DNA from: Bugula neritina
Taxonomy: Eukaryota; Bryozoa; Gymnolaemata; Cheilostomatida; Bugulidae
Length of the DNA stretch: 64,000 nt
Reading direction: 5' to 3'
NCBI GenBank assembly: GCA_964035545.1
Contig: CAXIUT010000183.1
Coordinates: 620,001 to 684,000 of the forward strand
The position numbers and the translations under genes are program-made. Positions 28,988-43,196 of the stretch are shown here, piece after piece. Each line of letters opens with the position of its first letter. The first letter of the stretch is position 1. A model generated the notes under the pieces. The model worked only from the letters and a program-made list of their open reading frames with translations, was not told where the DNA came from and made no database searches.

Positions 28988-31900
28988 AATACTGTAACAT
29001 ACTGAAATATGCTGTAGCACACTGAAATACACTGCAACTCACTGAAATATACTGCAACATACTGAAAAACACTGTAACATATTGAGACATACTGCAACAT
29101 ACTGCAACATACTGAAATACACTGTAACATACTGAAATACATTGCAAAATACTGCAACATATTGAAATACACTGCAACACATTGAAATATACTGCAACAT
29201 ACCTAAATATCCGGTAATATACTGAGATATACTGTAACACATTGAAAAATACTGCAACATACTGAAATACACTGCAACCCACTGAAATACATCGCAAAAG
29301 ACTACAACATACTGAAATACACTGTAACATATTGAAATACACTGCAACACATTGAAATATACTGCAACCTATAGAAATATATGGTAAACTACTGAAATAT
29401 ACTGTAACACATTGAAAAATACTGCATCATACTGAAATATACTGCGACATAATGCAATATTCTGTAACATACTGAGATATGCTGTAGCACACTGAAATAC
29501 ACTACAACTCACTGAAACATACTGCAACATACTGAAATACACTGTAACATCCTACAACATACTGAAATACACAGTAACATATTGAAATACACTGCAACAC
29601 ATTGAAATATACTGCAACATACCTAAATATACGGTAATATACTGAAATATACTGTATCACATTGAAAAATACTGCAAGATACTGAAATATACTGTGACAC
29701 ATTGCAATATACTGTAACATACTGAAATATGCTCAAGCACACTGAAACACACTGCACCTCACTGAAACATACTGCAACATACTGAAATACACTGCAACAT
29801 CCTACAACATACTGAAATACACTGCAACATATTGAAAGACACTGCAAGACAATGAAATATACTGCAACATACTGAAATATACTGTAACACACTGAAATAT
29901 ACTGCAACATACTGAAATACACTGCTACATACTGAAATATACTGCAACATACTGCAACATACTGAAATACACTGTAACATACTGAAATACACTGCAACAA
30001 ACTACAACATATTGAAATACACTGCAACACATTGAAATATACTGCAACATACCTAAATATACGGTAATATAGCGGAAAAAAACTGTAACAGATTGACAAA
30101 TTCTGCAACATACTGAAATATACTGCGACGCATTGCAATATACTGTAACATACTGAAATATGCTCTAGCACACTGAAATACACTGCAACCCACTGAAATA
30201 TACTGCAACATACGGAAATACACTGCAACACATTGAAATACACTGCAACATACCAAAATAAATGGTAAACTACTGAAATATACTTTAACACATTGAAAAA
30301 TACTGCAACATACTGAAATATACTGTAACACACTGAAATATACTGCAACATACTGAAATACACTGTAACATATTGAAATACACTGCAACAAACTACAACA
30401 TATTGAAATACACTGCAACGCATTGAAAGACACTGCAACACATTGAAATATACTGCAATATACCAATATATATGGTAAACTGCTGAAATATACTTTAACA
30501 CAATGAAAAATACTGCAACATACTGAAATATACTGTAACACACTGAAATATACTGCAACATACTGCAACAATCTGAAATACACTGTAACATACTGAAATA
30601 CACTGCAACAAACTACAACATATTGAAATACACTGCAACACATTGAAATATACTGCAACATACCTAAATATACGGTAATATACCGAAAAAAAAACTGTAA
30701 CAGATTGAAAAATTCTGCAACATACTGAAATAAACTGCAACACACTGAAATACACCGCAAAATACTACAACATACTGAAATACACTGTAACATATTGAAA
30801 TACACTGCAACACTTTGAAATATACTGCAACATACCGAAATACATGTTAAACTACTAAAATATACTGTAACACTTTGAAAAACAGTGCAACATACTGAAA
30901 TATACTGCGACACTTTGCAATGTACTGTAACATACTGAAATATGCTGTAGCACACTGAAATACACTGCAACTCACTGAAATATACTGCAACATATTGAAA
31001 TACACTGCAACATCCTACAACATGCTAAAATACACGGTAACATATTGAAATACAGTACAACACGTTGAAATATACTGCAACATACCGGAATATATGGTAA
31101 AGTACTGAAATATACTGTAACACACTGAAAAATACTGCAACATACTGAAATATACTGCGACACATTGCAATATACTGCAACATACCAAAATATATGGTAA
31201 ACTACTGAAATATACTTTAACACATTGAAAAATACCGCAACATAATGAAATATACTGTAACACACTGAAATATACTGCAACATACTGAAATACACTGTAA
31301 CATACTGAAATAAACTGCAACATACCAAAATATATGGTAAACTACTGAAATATACTTTAACACATCGAAAAATCCTGCAACATACTAAAATATACTGTAA
31401 CACACTGCAAGATACTGCAACATACTGAAATACACTGAAACATACTGAAATAAACTGCAACATACCAAAATACATGGTAAACTACTGAAATATACTGTAA
31501 CACACTGAAAAATACTGCAACATACTGAAATATACTGCGTCACATTGCAATATACTGCAACATACCAAAATATATGGTAAACTACTGAAATATACTTTAA
31601 CACATTGAAAATTACTGCAACATACTGAAATATACTGTAACACACTGAAATATACTGCAACAAACTGAAATACACTGTAACATATTGAAATAAACTGCAA
31701 CATACCAAAATATATGGTAAACTACTGAAATATACTTTAACACATTGACAAATACTGCAACATACTAAAATATACCGTAACACACTGCAAGATACTGCAA
31801 CATACCGAAATACACTGTAACATACTGAAACACACTGCAACATACTGCATTATACTGACATACACTGGAACATATTGAAATACACTGCAACACAATGAAA

Positions 31901-32230
31901 TATACTGCAACATACCAAAATATATGGTAAACTACTGAAATATACTTTAACACATTGAAAAATACTGCAACATACTGAAATATACTGTAACACACTGAAA
32001 TATACTGCAACATACTGAAATACACTGTAACATACTGAAATAAACTGTAACATACTGAAATACACTGCAACATCCTACAACATACTGAATTACACTGTAA
32101 CATTGTGAAATACACTGCAACACATTGAAAAATACTGCGACATACCGAAATATACGGTAAACTATTGAATTATACTGTAACACATTGAAAAATACTGAAA
32201 CACACTGAAATATACTCTGACACAATGCAA
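28988..32230 (+). repeat. Higher-order unit U9 (3,243 bp, long form)
   Basis: The head matches U8 (offset 1,070) to about 29,767. From about 29,810 it matches U4 from about 15,600 (offset 14,209), including the long-form tail. This point marks the join between the two 14.2-kb segmental copies. Poly-A modules: 30076-30082 (7 A) and 30686-30694 (9 A). Confidence 0.8.
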
Positions 32231-34602
32231 TATACTGTAACATACTGAAATATGCTGTAGCACACTGAAATACACTGCAACTCACTGAAATATACTACAA
32301 CATACTGAAAAACACTGTAACATATTGAAACATACTGCAACATACTACAACATATTGAAAGACACTGCAACACATTGAAATATACTGCAACATACCTAAA
32401 TATCCGGTAATATACTGAAATATACTGTAACACATTGAAAAATACTACAACATACTGAAATACACTGTAACATATTGAAATACACTGCAACACATTGAAA
32501 TATACTGCAACCTATAGAAATATATAGTAAACTACTGAAATATACTGTAACACATTGAAAAAGACTGCAACATACTGAAACATACTGCGACACATTGCAA
32601 TATACAGTAACATACTGAAACATGCTGTAGAACACTGAAATAGACTGCAGCTCACTGAAATATACTGCAACATACTGAAATACACTGCTACATACTGAAA
32701 TATACTGCAACATACTGCAACATACTGAAATACACTGTAACATACTGAAATACACTGCAACAAACTACAACATATTGAAATACACTGCAACGCATTGAAA
32801 GACACTGCAACACATTGAAATATACTGCAATATACCAATATATATGGTAAACTGCTGAAATATACTTTAACACATTGAAAAATACTGCAACATACTGAAA
32901 TATACTGTAACACACTGAAATATACTGCAACATACTGCAACAATCTGAAATACACCGTAACATACTGAAATACACTGCAACAAACTACAACATATTGAAA
33001 TACACTGCAACACATTGAAATATACTGCAACATACCTAAATATACGGCAATATACCGAAAAAAAAACTGTAACAGATTGAAAAATTCTGCAACATACTGA
33101 AATAAACTGCAACACACTGAAATACACCGCAAAATACTACAACATACTGAAATACACTGTAACATATTGAAATACACTGCAACACTTTGAAATATACTGC
33201 AACATACCGAAATACATGTTAAACTACTAAAATATACTGTAACACTTTGAAAAACAGTGCAACATACTGAAATATACTGCGACACTTTGCAATGTACTGT
33301 AACATACTGAAATATGCTGTAGCACACTGAAATACACTGCAACTCACTGAAATATACTGCAACATATTGAAATACACTGCAACATCCTACAACATGCTAA
33401 AATACACGGTAACATATTGAAATACAGTACAACACGTTGAAATATACAGCAACATACCGGAATATATGGTAAAGTACTGAAATATACTGTAACACACTGA
33501 AAAATACTGCAACATACTGAAATATACTGCGACACATTGCAATATACTGCAACATACCAAAATATATGGTAAACTACTGAAATATACTTTAACACATTGA
33601 AAAATACCGCAACATAATGAAATATACTGTAACACACTGAAATATACTGCAACATACTGAAATACACTGTAACATACTGAAATAAACTGCAACATAGCAA
33701 AATATATGGTAAACTACTGAAATATACTTTAACACATCGAAAAATCCTGCAACATACTAAAATATACTGTAACACACTGCAAGATACTGCAACATACTGA
33801 AATACACTGAAACATACTGAAATAAACTGCAACATACCAAAATACATGGTAAACTACTGAAATATACTGTAACACACTGAAAAATACTGCAACATACTGA
33901 AATATACTGCGTCACATTGCAATATACTGCAACATACCAAAATATATGGTAAACTACTGAAATATACTTTAACACATTGAAAATTACTGCAACATACTGA
34001 AATATACTGTAACACACTGAAATATACTGCAACAAACTGAAATACACTGTAACATATTGAAATAAACTGCAACATACCAAAATATATGGTAAACTACTGA
34101 AATATACTTTAACACATTGACAAATACTGCAACATACTAAAATATACCGTAACACACTGCAAGATACTGCAACATACCGAAATACACTGTAACATACTGA
34201 AACACACTGCAACATACTGCATTATACTGACATACACTGGAACATATTGAAATACACTGCAACACAATGAAATATACTGCAACATACCAAAATATATGGT
34301 AAACTACTGAAATATACTTTAACACATTGAAAAATACTGCAACATACTGAAATATACTGTAACACACTGAAATATACTGCAACATACTGAAATACACTGT
34401 AACATACTGAAATAAACTGTAACATACTGAAATACACTGCAACATCCTACAACATACTGAATTACACTGTAACATTGTGAAATACACTGCAACACATTGA
34501 AAAATACTGCGACATACCGAAATATACGGTAAACTATTGAATTATACTGTAACACATTGAAAAATACTGAAACACACTGAAATATACTCTGACACAATGC
34601 AA
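32231..34602 (+). repeat. Higher-order unit U10 (2,372 bp, copy of U5)
   Basis: Same length as U5 and near-identical to it at offset 14,209. The poly-A module lies at 33058-33066 (9 A) and the GGCA dyad variant is kept. One visible difference is ATATACAGCAAC near 33,443 where U5 has ATATACTGCAAC. Confidence 0.85.
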
Positions 34603-37600
34603 TATACTGTAACATACTGAAATATGCTGTAGCACACTGAAATACACTGCAACTCACTGAAATATACTACAACATACTGAAAAACACTGTAACATATTGA
34701 AACATACTGCAACATACTACAACATATTGAAAGACACTGCAACACATTGAAATATACTGCAACATACCTAAATATCCGGTAATATACTGAAATATACTGT
34801 AACACATTGAAAAATACTACAACATACTGAAATACACTGTAACATATTGAAATACACTGCAACACATTCAAATATACTGCAACCTATAGAAATATATAGT
34901 AAACTACTGAAATATACTGTAACACATTGAAAAAGACTGCAACATACTGAAACATACTGCGACACATTGCAATATACAGTAACATACTGAAACATGCTGT
35001 AGAACACTGAAATAGACTGCAGCTCACTGAAATATACTGCAACATACTGAAATACACTGCTACATACTGAAATATACTGCAACATACTGCAACATACTGA
35101 AATACACTGTAACATACTGAAATACACTGCAACAAACTACAACATATTGAAATACACTGCAACACATTGAAATATACAGCAATATACCTAAATATACGGT
35201 AATATACCGAAAAAAAAACTGTAACAGATTGAAAAATTCTGCAACATACTGAAATAAACTGCAACACACTAAAATACAGCGCAAAATACTACAACATACT
35301 GAAATACACTGTAACATATTGAAATACACTGCAACACTTTGAAATATACTGCAACATACCGAAATATATGGTAAACTACTAAAATATACTGTAACACATT
35401 GAAAAATACCGCAACATACTGAAATATACTGCGACACATTGCAATATACAGTAACATACTGAAACATGCTGTAGCACTCTGAAATAGACTGCAGCTCACT
35501 GAAATATACTGCAACATACTGAAATACACTGCTACATACTGAAATATACTGCAACATACTGCAACATACTGAAATACACTGTAACATACTGAAATACACT
35601 GCAACAAACTACAACATATTGAAATACACTGCAACACATTGAAATATACTGCAACATACCTAAATATACGATAATATACCGAAAAAAAAACTGTAACAGA
35701 TTGAAAAATTCTGCAATATACTGAAATAAACTGCAACACACTGAAATACAGCGCAAAATACTACAACATACTGAAATACACTGTAACATATTGAAATACA
35801 CTGCAACACTTTGAAATATACTGCAACATACCGAAATATATGGTAAACTACTAAAATATACTGTAACACTTTGAAAAATAGTGCAACACACTGAAATATA
35901 CTCTGACACATTGCAATATACTGTAACATACTGAAATATGCTGTAGCACACTGAAATACATTGCAACTCACTGAAATATACTGCAACATACTGAAATACA
36001 CTGTAACATATTGAAAATTACTGCAACATACTGCAACATACTGAAATACACTGCAACATATTGAAAGACACTGCAAGACAATGAAATATACTGCAACATA
36101 CTGAAATATACTGTAACACACTGAAATATACTGCAACATACTGAAATACACTGCTACATACTGAAATATACTGCAACATACTGCAACATACTGAAATACA
36201 CTGTAACATACTGAAATACACTGCAACAAACTACAACATATTGAAATACACTGCAACACATTGAAATATACTGCAACATACCTAAATATACGGTAATATA
36301 GCGGAAAAAAACTGTAACAGATTGACAAATTCTGCAACATACTGAAATATACTGCGACACATTGCAATATACTGTAACATACTGAAATATGCTCTAGCAC
36401 ACTGAAATACACTGCAACCCACTGAAATATACTGCAACATACGGAAATACACTGCAACACATTGAAATACACTGCAACATACCAAAATAAATGGTAAACT
36501 ACTGAAATATACTTTAACACATTGAAAAACACCGTAACATACTGAAATACACTGCAACAAACTACAACATATTGAAATACACTGCAACACATTGAAATAC
36601 ACTGCAACATACCAAAATAAATGGTAAACTACTGAAATATACTTTAACACATTGAAAAACACTGCAACATACTGAAATATACTGTAACACACTGAAATAT
36701 ACTGCAACATACTGAAATACACTGTAACATATTGAAACACACTGCAACAAACTACAACATATTGAAATACACTGCAACGCATTGAAAGACACTGCAACAC
36801 ATTGAAATATACTGCAATATACCAATATATATGGTAAACTGCTGAAATATACTTTAACACATTGAAAAATACTGCAACATACTGAAATATACTGTAACAC
36901 ACTGAAATATACTGCAACATACTGCAACAATCTGAAATACACCGTAACATACTGAAATACACTGCAACAAACTACAACATATTGAAATACACTGCAACAC
37001 ATTGAAATATACTGCAACATACCTAAATATACGGTAATATACCGAAAAAAAAACTGTAACAGATTGAAAAATTCTGCAACATACTGAAATAAACTGCAAC
37101 ACACTGAAATACACCGCAAAATACTACAACATACTGAAATACACTGTAACATATTGAAATACACTGCAACACTTTGAAATATACTGCAACATACCGAAAT
37201 ATATGTTAAACTACTAAAATATACTGTAACACTTTGAAAAACAGTGCAACATACTGAAATATACTGCGACACTTTGCAATGTACTGTAACATACTGAAAT
37301 ATGCTGTAGCACACTGAAATACACTGCAACTCACTGAAATATACTGCAACATATTGAAATACACTGCAACATCCTACAACATGCTAAAATACACGGTAAC
37401 ATATTGAAATACAGTACAACACGTTGAAATATACTGCAACATACCGGAATTAATGGTAAAGTACTGAAATATACTGTAACACACTGAAAAATACTGCAAC
37501 ATACTGAAATATACTGCGACACATTGCAAGATACTGCAACATACCAAAATATATGGTAAACTACTGAAATATACTTTAACACATTGAAAAATACTGCAAC

Positions 37601-38069
37601 ATAATGAAATATACTGTAACACACTGAAATATACTGCAACATACCGAAATACACTGTAACATACTGAAACACACTGCAACATACTGCATTATACTGACAT
37701 ACACTGGAACATATTGAAATACACTGCAACACAATGAAATATACTGCAACATACCAAAATATATGGTAAACTACTGAAATATACTTTAACACATTGAAAA
37801 ATACTGCAACATACTGAAATATACTGTAACACACCGAAATATACTGCAACATACTGAAATACACTGTAACATACTGAAATAAACTGTAACATACTGAAAT
37901 ACACTGCAACATCCTACAACATACTGAATTACACTGTAACATTGTGAAATACACTGCAACACATTGAAAAATACTGCAACATACCGAAGTATACGGTAAA
38001 CTATTGAATTATACTGTAACATATTGAAAAATACTGAAACACACTGAAATATACTCTGACACAATGCAA
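34603..38069 (+). repeat. Higher-order unit U11 (3,467 bp, copy of U6)
   Basis: Same length as U6 at offset 14,209. Poly-A modules at 35210-35218, 35682-35690, 36305-36311 and 37045-37053. A single A-to-T change near 36,018 (AAAATTACTG where U6 has AAAAATACTG) makes a TAA on the reverse strand and breaks one of the spurious reading frames, while the DNA is otherwise near-identical. Confidence 0.85.
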
Positions 38070-41000
38070 TATACTGTAACATACTGAAATATGCTGTAGC
38101 ACACTGAAATACACTGCAACTCACTGAAATATACTACAACATACTGAAAAACACTGTAACATATTGAAACATACTGCAACATACTACAACATATTGAAAG
38201 ACACTGCAACACATTGAAATATACTGCAACATACCTAAATATCCGGTAATATACTGAAATATACTGTAACACATTGAAAAATACTACAACATACTGAAAT
38301 ACACTGTAACATACTGAAATACACTGCAACAAACTACAACACATTGAAATACACTGCAACACATTGAAATATACTGCAACATACCTAAATATACGGTAAT
38401 ATACCGAAAAAAAAACTGTAACAGATTGAAAAATTCTGCAACATACTGAAATAAACGGCAACACACTGAAATACAGCGGAAAATACTACAACATACTGAA
38501 ATACACTGTAACATATTGAAATACACTGCAACACTTTGAAATATACTGCAACATACCGAAATATATGGTAAACTACTAAAATATACTGTAACACTTTGAA
38601 AAATAGTGCAACACACTGAAATATACTCTGACACATTGCAATATACTGTAACATACTGAAATATGCTGTAGCACACTGAAATACATTGCAACTCACTGAA
38701 ATATACTGCAACATACTGCAATCCACTGTAACATATTGAAAAATACTGCAACATACTACAACATACTGAAATACACTGTAACACATTGAAATATACTACA
38801 ACATACCTAAATATCCGGTAATATACTGAAATATACTGTAACACATTGAAAAATACTGCAACATACTGAAATACACTGCAACCCACTGAAATACATCGCA
38901 AAATACTACAACATACTGAAATACACTGTAACATATTGAAATACACTGCAACATACTGAAATACATTGCAAAATACTGCAACATATTGAAATACACTGCA
39001 GCATCCTACAACATGCTGAAATACACTGTAACATATTGAAATACACTGCAACACATTGAAATATACTGCAACATACCGCAATATATGGTAAACTACTGAA
39101 ATATACTGTAACACATTGAAAAATACTGCATCATACTGAAATATACTGCGACACAATGCAATATTCTGTAACATACTGAGATATGCTGTAGCACACTGAA
39201 ATACACTACAACTCACTGAAACATACTGCAACATACTGAAATACACTGTAACATCCTACAACATACTGAAATACACAGTAACATATTGAAATACACTGCA
39301 ACACATTGAAATATACTGCAACATACCTAAATATACGGTAATATACTGAAAAATACTGTAACACATTGAAAAATACTGCAAGATACTGAAATATACTGTG
39401 ACACATTGCAATATACTGTAACATACTGAAATATGCTCAAGCACACTGAAACACACTGCACCTCACTGAAACATACTGCAACATACTGAAATACACTGCA
39501 ACATCCTACAACATACTGAAATACACTGCAACATATTGAAAGACACTGCAAGACAATGAAATATACTGCAACATACTGAAATATACCGTAACACACTGAA
39601 ATATACTGCAACATACTGAAATACACTGCTACATACTGAAATATACTGCAACATACTGCAACATACTGAAATACACTGTAACATACTGAAATACACTGCA
39701 ACAAACTACAACATATTGAAATACACTGCAACACATTGAAATATACTGCAACATACCTAAATATACGATAATATACCGAAAAAAAAACTGTAACAGATTG
39801 AAAAATTCTGCAATATACTGAAATAAACTGCAACACACTGAAATACAGCGCAAAATACTACAACATACTGAAATACACTGTAACATATTGAAATACACTG
39901 CAACACTTTGAAATATACTGCAACATACCGAAATATATGGTAAACTACTAAAATATACTGTAACACTTTGAAAAATAGTGCAACACACTGAAATATACTC
40001 TGACACATTGCAATATACTGTAACATACTGAAATATGCTGTAGCACACTGAAATACATTGCAACTCACTGAAATATACTGCAACATACTGAAATACACTG
40101 TAACATATTGAAAAATACTGCAACATACTGCAACATACTGAAATACACTGCAACATATTGAAAGACACTGCAAGACAATGAAATATACTGCAACATACTG
40201 AAATATACTGTAACACACTGAAATATACTGCAACATACTGAAATACACTGCTACATACTGAAATATACTGCAACATACTGCAACATACTGAAATACACTG
40301 TAACATACTGAAATACACTGCAACAAACTACAACATATTGAAATACACTGCAACACATTGAAATATACTGCAACATACCTAAATATACGGTAATATAGCG
40401 GAAAAAAACTGTAACAGATTGACAAATTCTGCAACATACTGAAATATACTGCGACACATTGCAATATACTGTAACATACTGAAATATGCTCTAGCACACT
40501 GAAATACACTGCAACCCACTGAAATATACTGCAACATACGGAAATACACTGCAACACATTGAAATACACTGCAACATACCAAAATAAACGGTAAACTACT
40601 GAAATATACTTTAACACATTGAAAAACACCGTAACATACTGAAATACACTGCAACAAACTACAACATATTGAAATACACTGCAACACATTGAAATACACT
40701 GCAACATACCAAAATAAATGGTAAACTACTGAAATATACTTTAACACATTGAAAAACACTGCAACATACTGAAATATACTGTAACACACTGAAATATACT
40801 GCAACATACTGAAATACACTGTAACATATTGAAACACACTGCAACAAACTACAACATATTGAAATACACTGCAACGCATTGAAAGACACTGCAACACATT
40901 GAAATATACTGCAATATACCAATATATATGGTAAACTGCTGAAATATACTTTAACACATTGAAAAATACTGCAACATACTGAAATATACTGTAACACACT

Positions 41001-42126
41001 GAAATATACTGCAACATACTGCAACAATCTGAAATACACCGTAACATACTGAAATACACTGCAACAAACTACAACATATTGAAATACACTGCAACACATT
41101 GAAATATACTGCAACATACCTAAATATACGGTAATATACCGAAAAAAAAACTGTAACAGATTGAAAAATTCTGCAACATACTGAAATAAACTGCAACACA
41201 CTGAAATACACCGCAAAATACTACAACATACTGAAATACACTGTAACATATTGAAATACACTGCAACACTTTGAAATATACTGCAACATACCGAAATATA
41301 TGTTAAACTACTAAAATATACTGTAACACTTTGAAAAACAGTGCAACATACTGAAATATACTGCGACACTTTGCAATGTACTGTAACATACTGAAATATG
41401 CTGTAGCACACTGAAATACACTGCAACTCACTGAAATATACTGCAACATATTGAAATACACTGCAACATCCTACAACATGCTAAAATACACGGTAACATA
41501 TTGAAATACGGCACAACACGTTGAAATATACTGCAACATACCGGAATATATGGTAAAGTACTGAAATATACTGTAACACACTGAAAAATACTGCAACATA
41601 CTGAAATATACTGCGACACATTGCAATATACTGCAACATACCAAAATATATGGTAAACTACTGAAATATACTTTAACACATTGAAAAATACTGCAACATA
41701 CTGAAATATACTGTAACACACTGAAACATACTGCAACATACTGAAATACACTGTAACATACTGAAATAAACTGCAACATACCAAAATATATGGTAAACTA
41801 CTGAAATATACTTTAACACATTGAAAATTCCTGCAACATACTAAAATATACTGTAACACACTGCAAGATACTGCAACATACCGAAATACACTGTAACATA
41901 GTGAAACACACTGCAACATACTGCATTATACTGACATACACTGGAACATATTGAAATACACTGCAACATCCTACAACATGCTGAAATACGCTGTAACATA
42001 TTGAAATACACTGCAACACATTGAAAAATACTGCAACATACCGAAATATATGGTAAACTATTGAATTATACTGTAACACATTGAAAAATACTGAAACAAA
42101 CTGAAATATACTCTGACACAATGCAA
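38070..42126 (+). repeat. Higher-order unit U12 (4,057 bp, copy of U7)
   Basis: Same length as U7 at offset 14,209. Poly-A modules at 38407-38415, 39779-39787, 40402-40408 and 41142-41150. Visible differences include ATACCAAAATAAAC near 40,578 where U7 has ATACGAAAATAAAC. The GGCACAACACG tail marker of U7 is kept near 41,510. Confidence 0.85.
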
Positions 42127-43196
42127 AATACTGTAACATACTGAAATATGCTGTAGCACACTGAAATACACTGCAACTCACTGAAATATACTGCAACATA
42201 CTGAAAAACACTGTAACATATTGAGACATACTGCAACATACTGCAACATACTGAAATACACTGTAACATACTGAAATACATTGCAAAATACTGCAACATA
42301 TTGAAATACACTGCAACACATTGAAATATACTGCAACATACCTAAATATCCGGTAATATACTGAGATATACTGTAACACATTGAAAAATACTGCAACATA
42401 CTGAAATACACTGCAACCCACTGAAATACATCGCAAAAGACTACAACATACTGAAATACACTGTAACATATTGAAATACACTGCAACACATTGAAATATA
42501 CTGCAACCTATAGAAATATATGGTAAACTACTGAAATATACTGTAACACATTGAAAAATACTGCATCATACTGAAATATACTGCAACATAATGCAATATT
42601 CTGTAACATACTGAGATATGCTGTAGCACACTGAAATACACTACAACTCACAGAAACATACTGCAACATACTGAAATACACTGTACCATCCTACAACATA
42701 CTGAAATACACAGTAACATATTGAAATACACTGCAACACATTGAAATATACTGCAACATACCTAAATATACGGTAATATACTGAAATATACTGTATCACA
42801 TTGAAAAATACTGCAAGATACTGAAATATACTGTGACACATTGCAATATACTGTAACATACTGAAATATGCTCAAGCACACTGAAACACACTGCACCTCA
42901 CTGAAATAAACTGCAACATACTGAAGTACACTGCAACATCCTACAACATACTGAAATACAATGTAACATATTGAAACACACTGCAACACATTGAAATATA
43001 CTGCCATGTACCGAATTATATGGTGGTCTACTGAAATATACTGTAACACATTGAAAAATACTGCAAGATACTGAAATATACTGCGACACATTGCAATATA
43101 CTGTAACATACCGAAATATATGGTAAACTATTGAATTATACTGTAACACATTGAAAAATACTGAAACAAACTGAAATATACTCTGACACAATGCAA
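42127..43196 (+). repeat. Higher-order unit U13 (1,070 bp, copy of U8)
   Basis: Same length as U8 at offset 14,209, with no poly-A module. It differs from U8 at 42,585 (CTGCAACATAATG against CTGCGACATAATG). The rare CCATGTACCGAATTATATGG and GGTGGTCTAC variants recur near 43,004-43,028. Confidence 0.85.

Larger units (their letters stand above)
15600..29809 (+). repeat. 14,209-bp tandem segmental duplication, first copy
   Basis: Repeats at offset 14,209 as about 29,810-44,018, with similarity continuing to about 44,870. Unit lengths in the two copies are identical (U5/U10 2,372; U6/U11 3,467; U7/U12 4,057; U8/U13 1,070). No length change was found between them, only scattered point differences. 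The left edge is where 15,600 and 29,810 begin to agree; upstream they belong to different unit types. Confidence 0.85.
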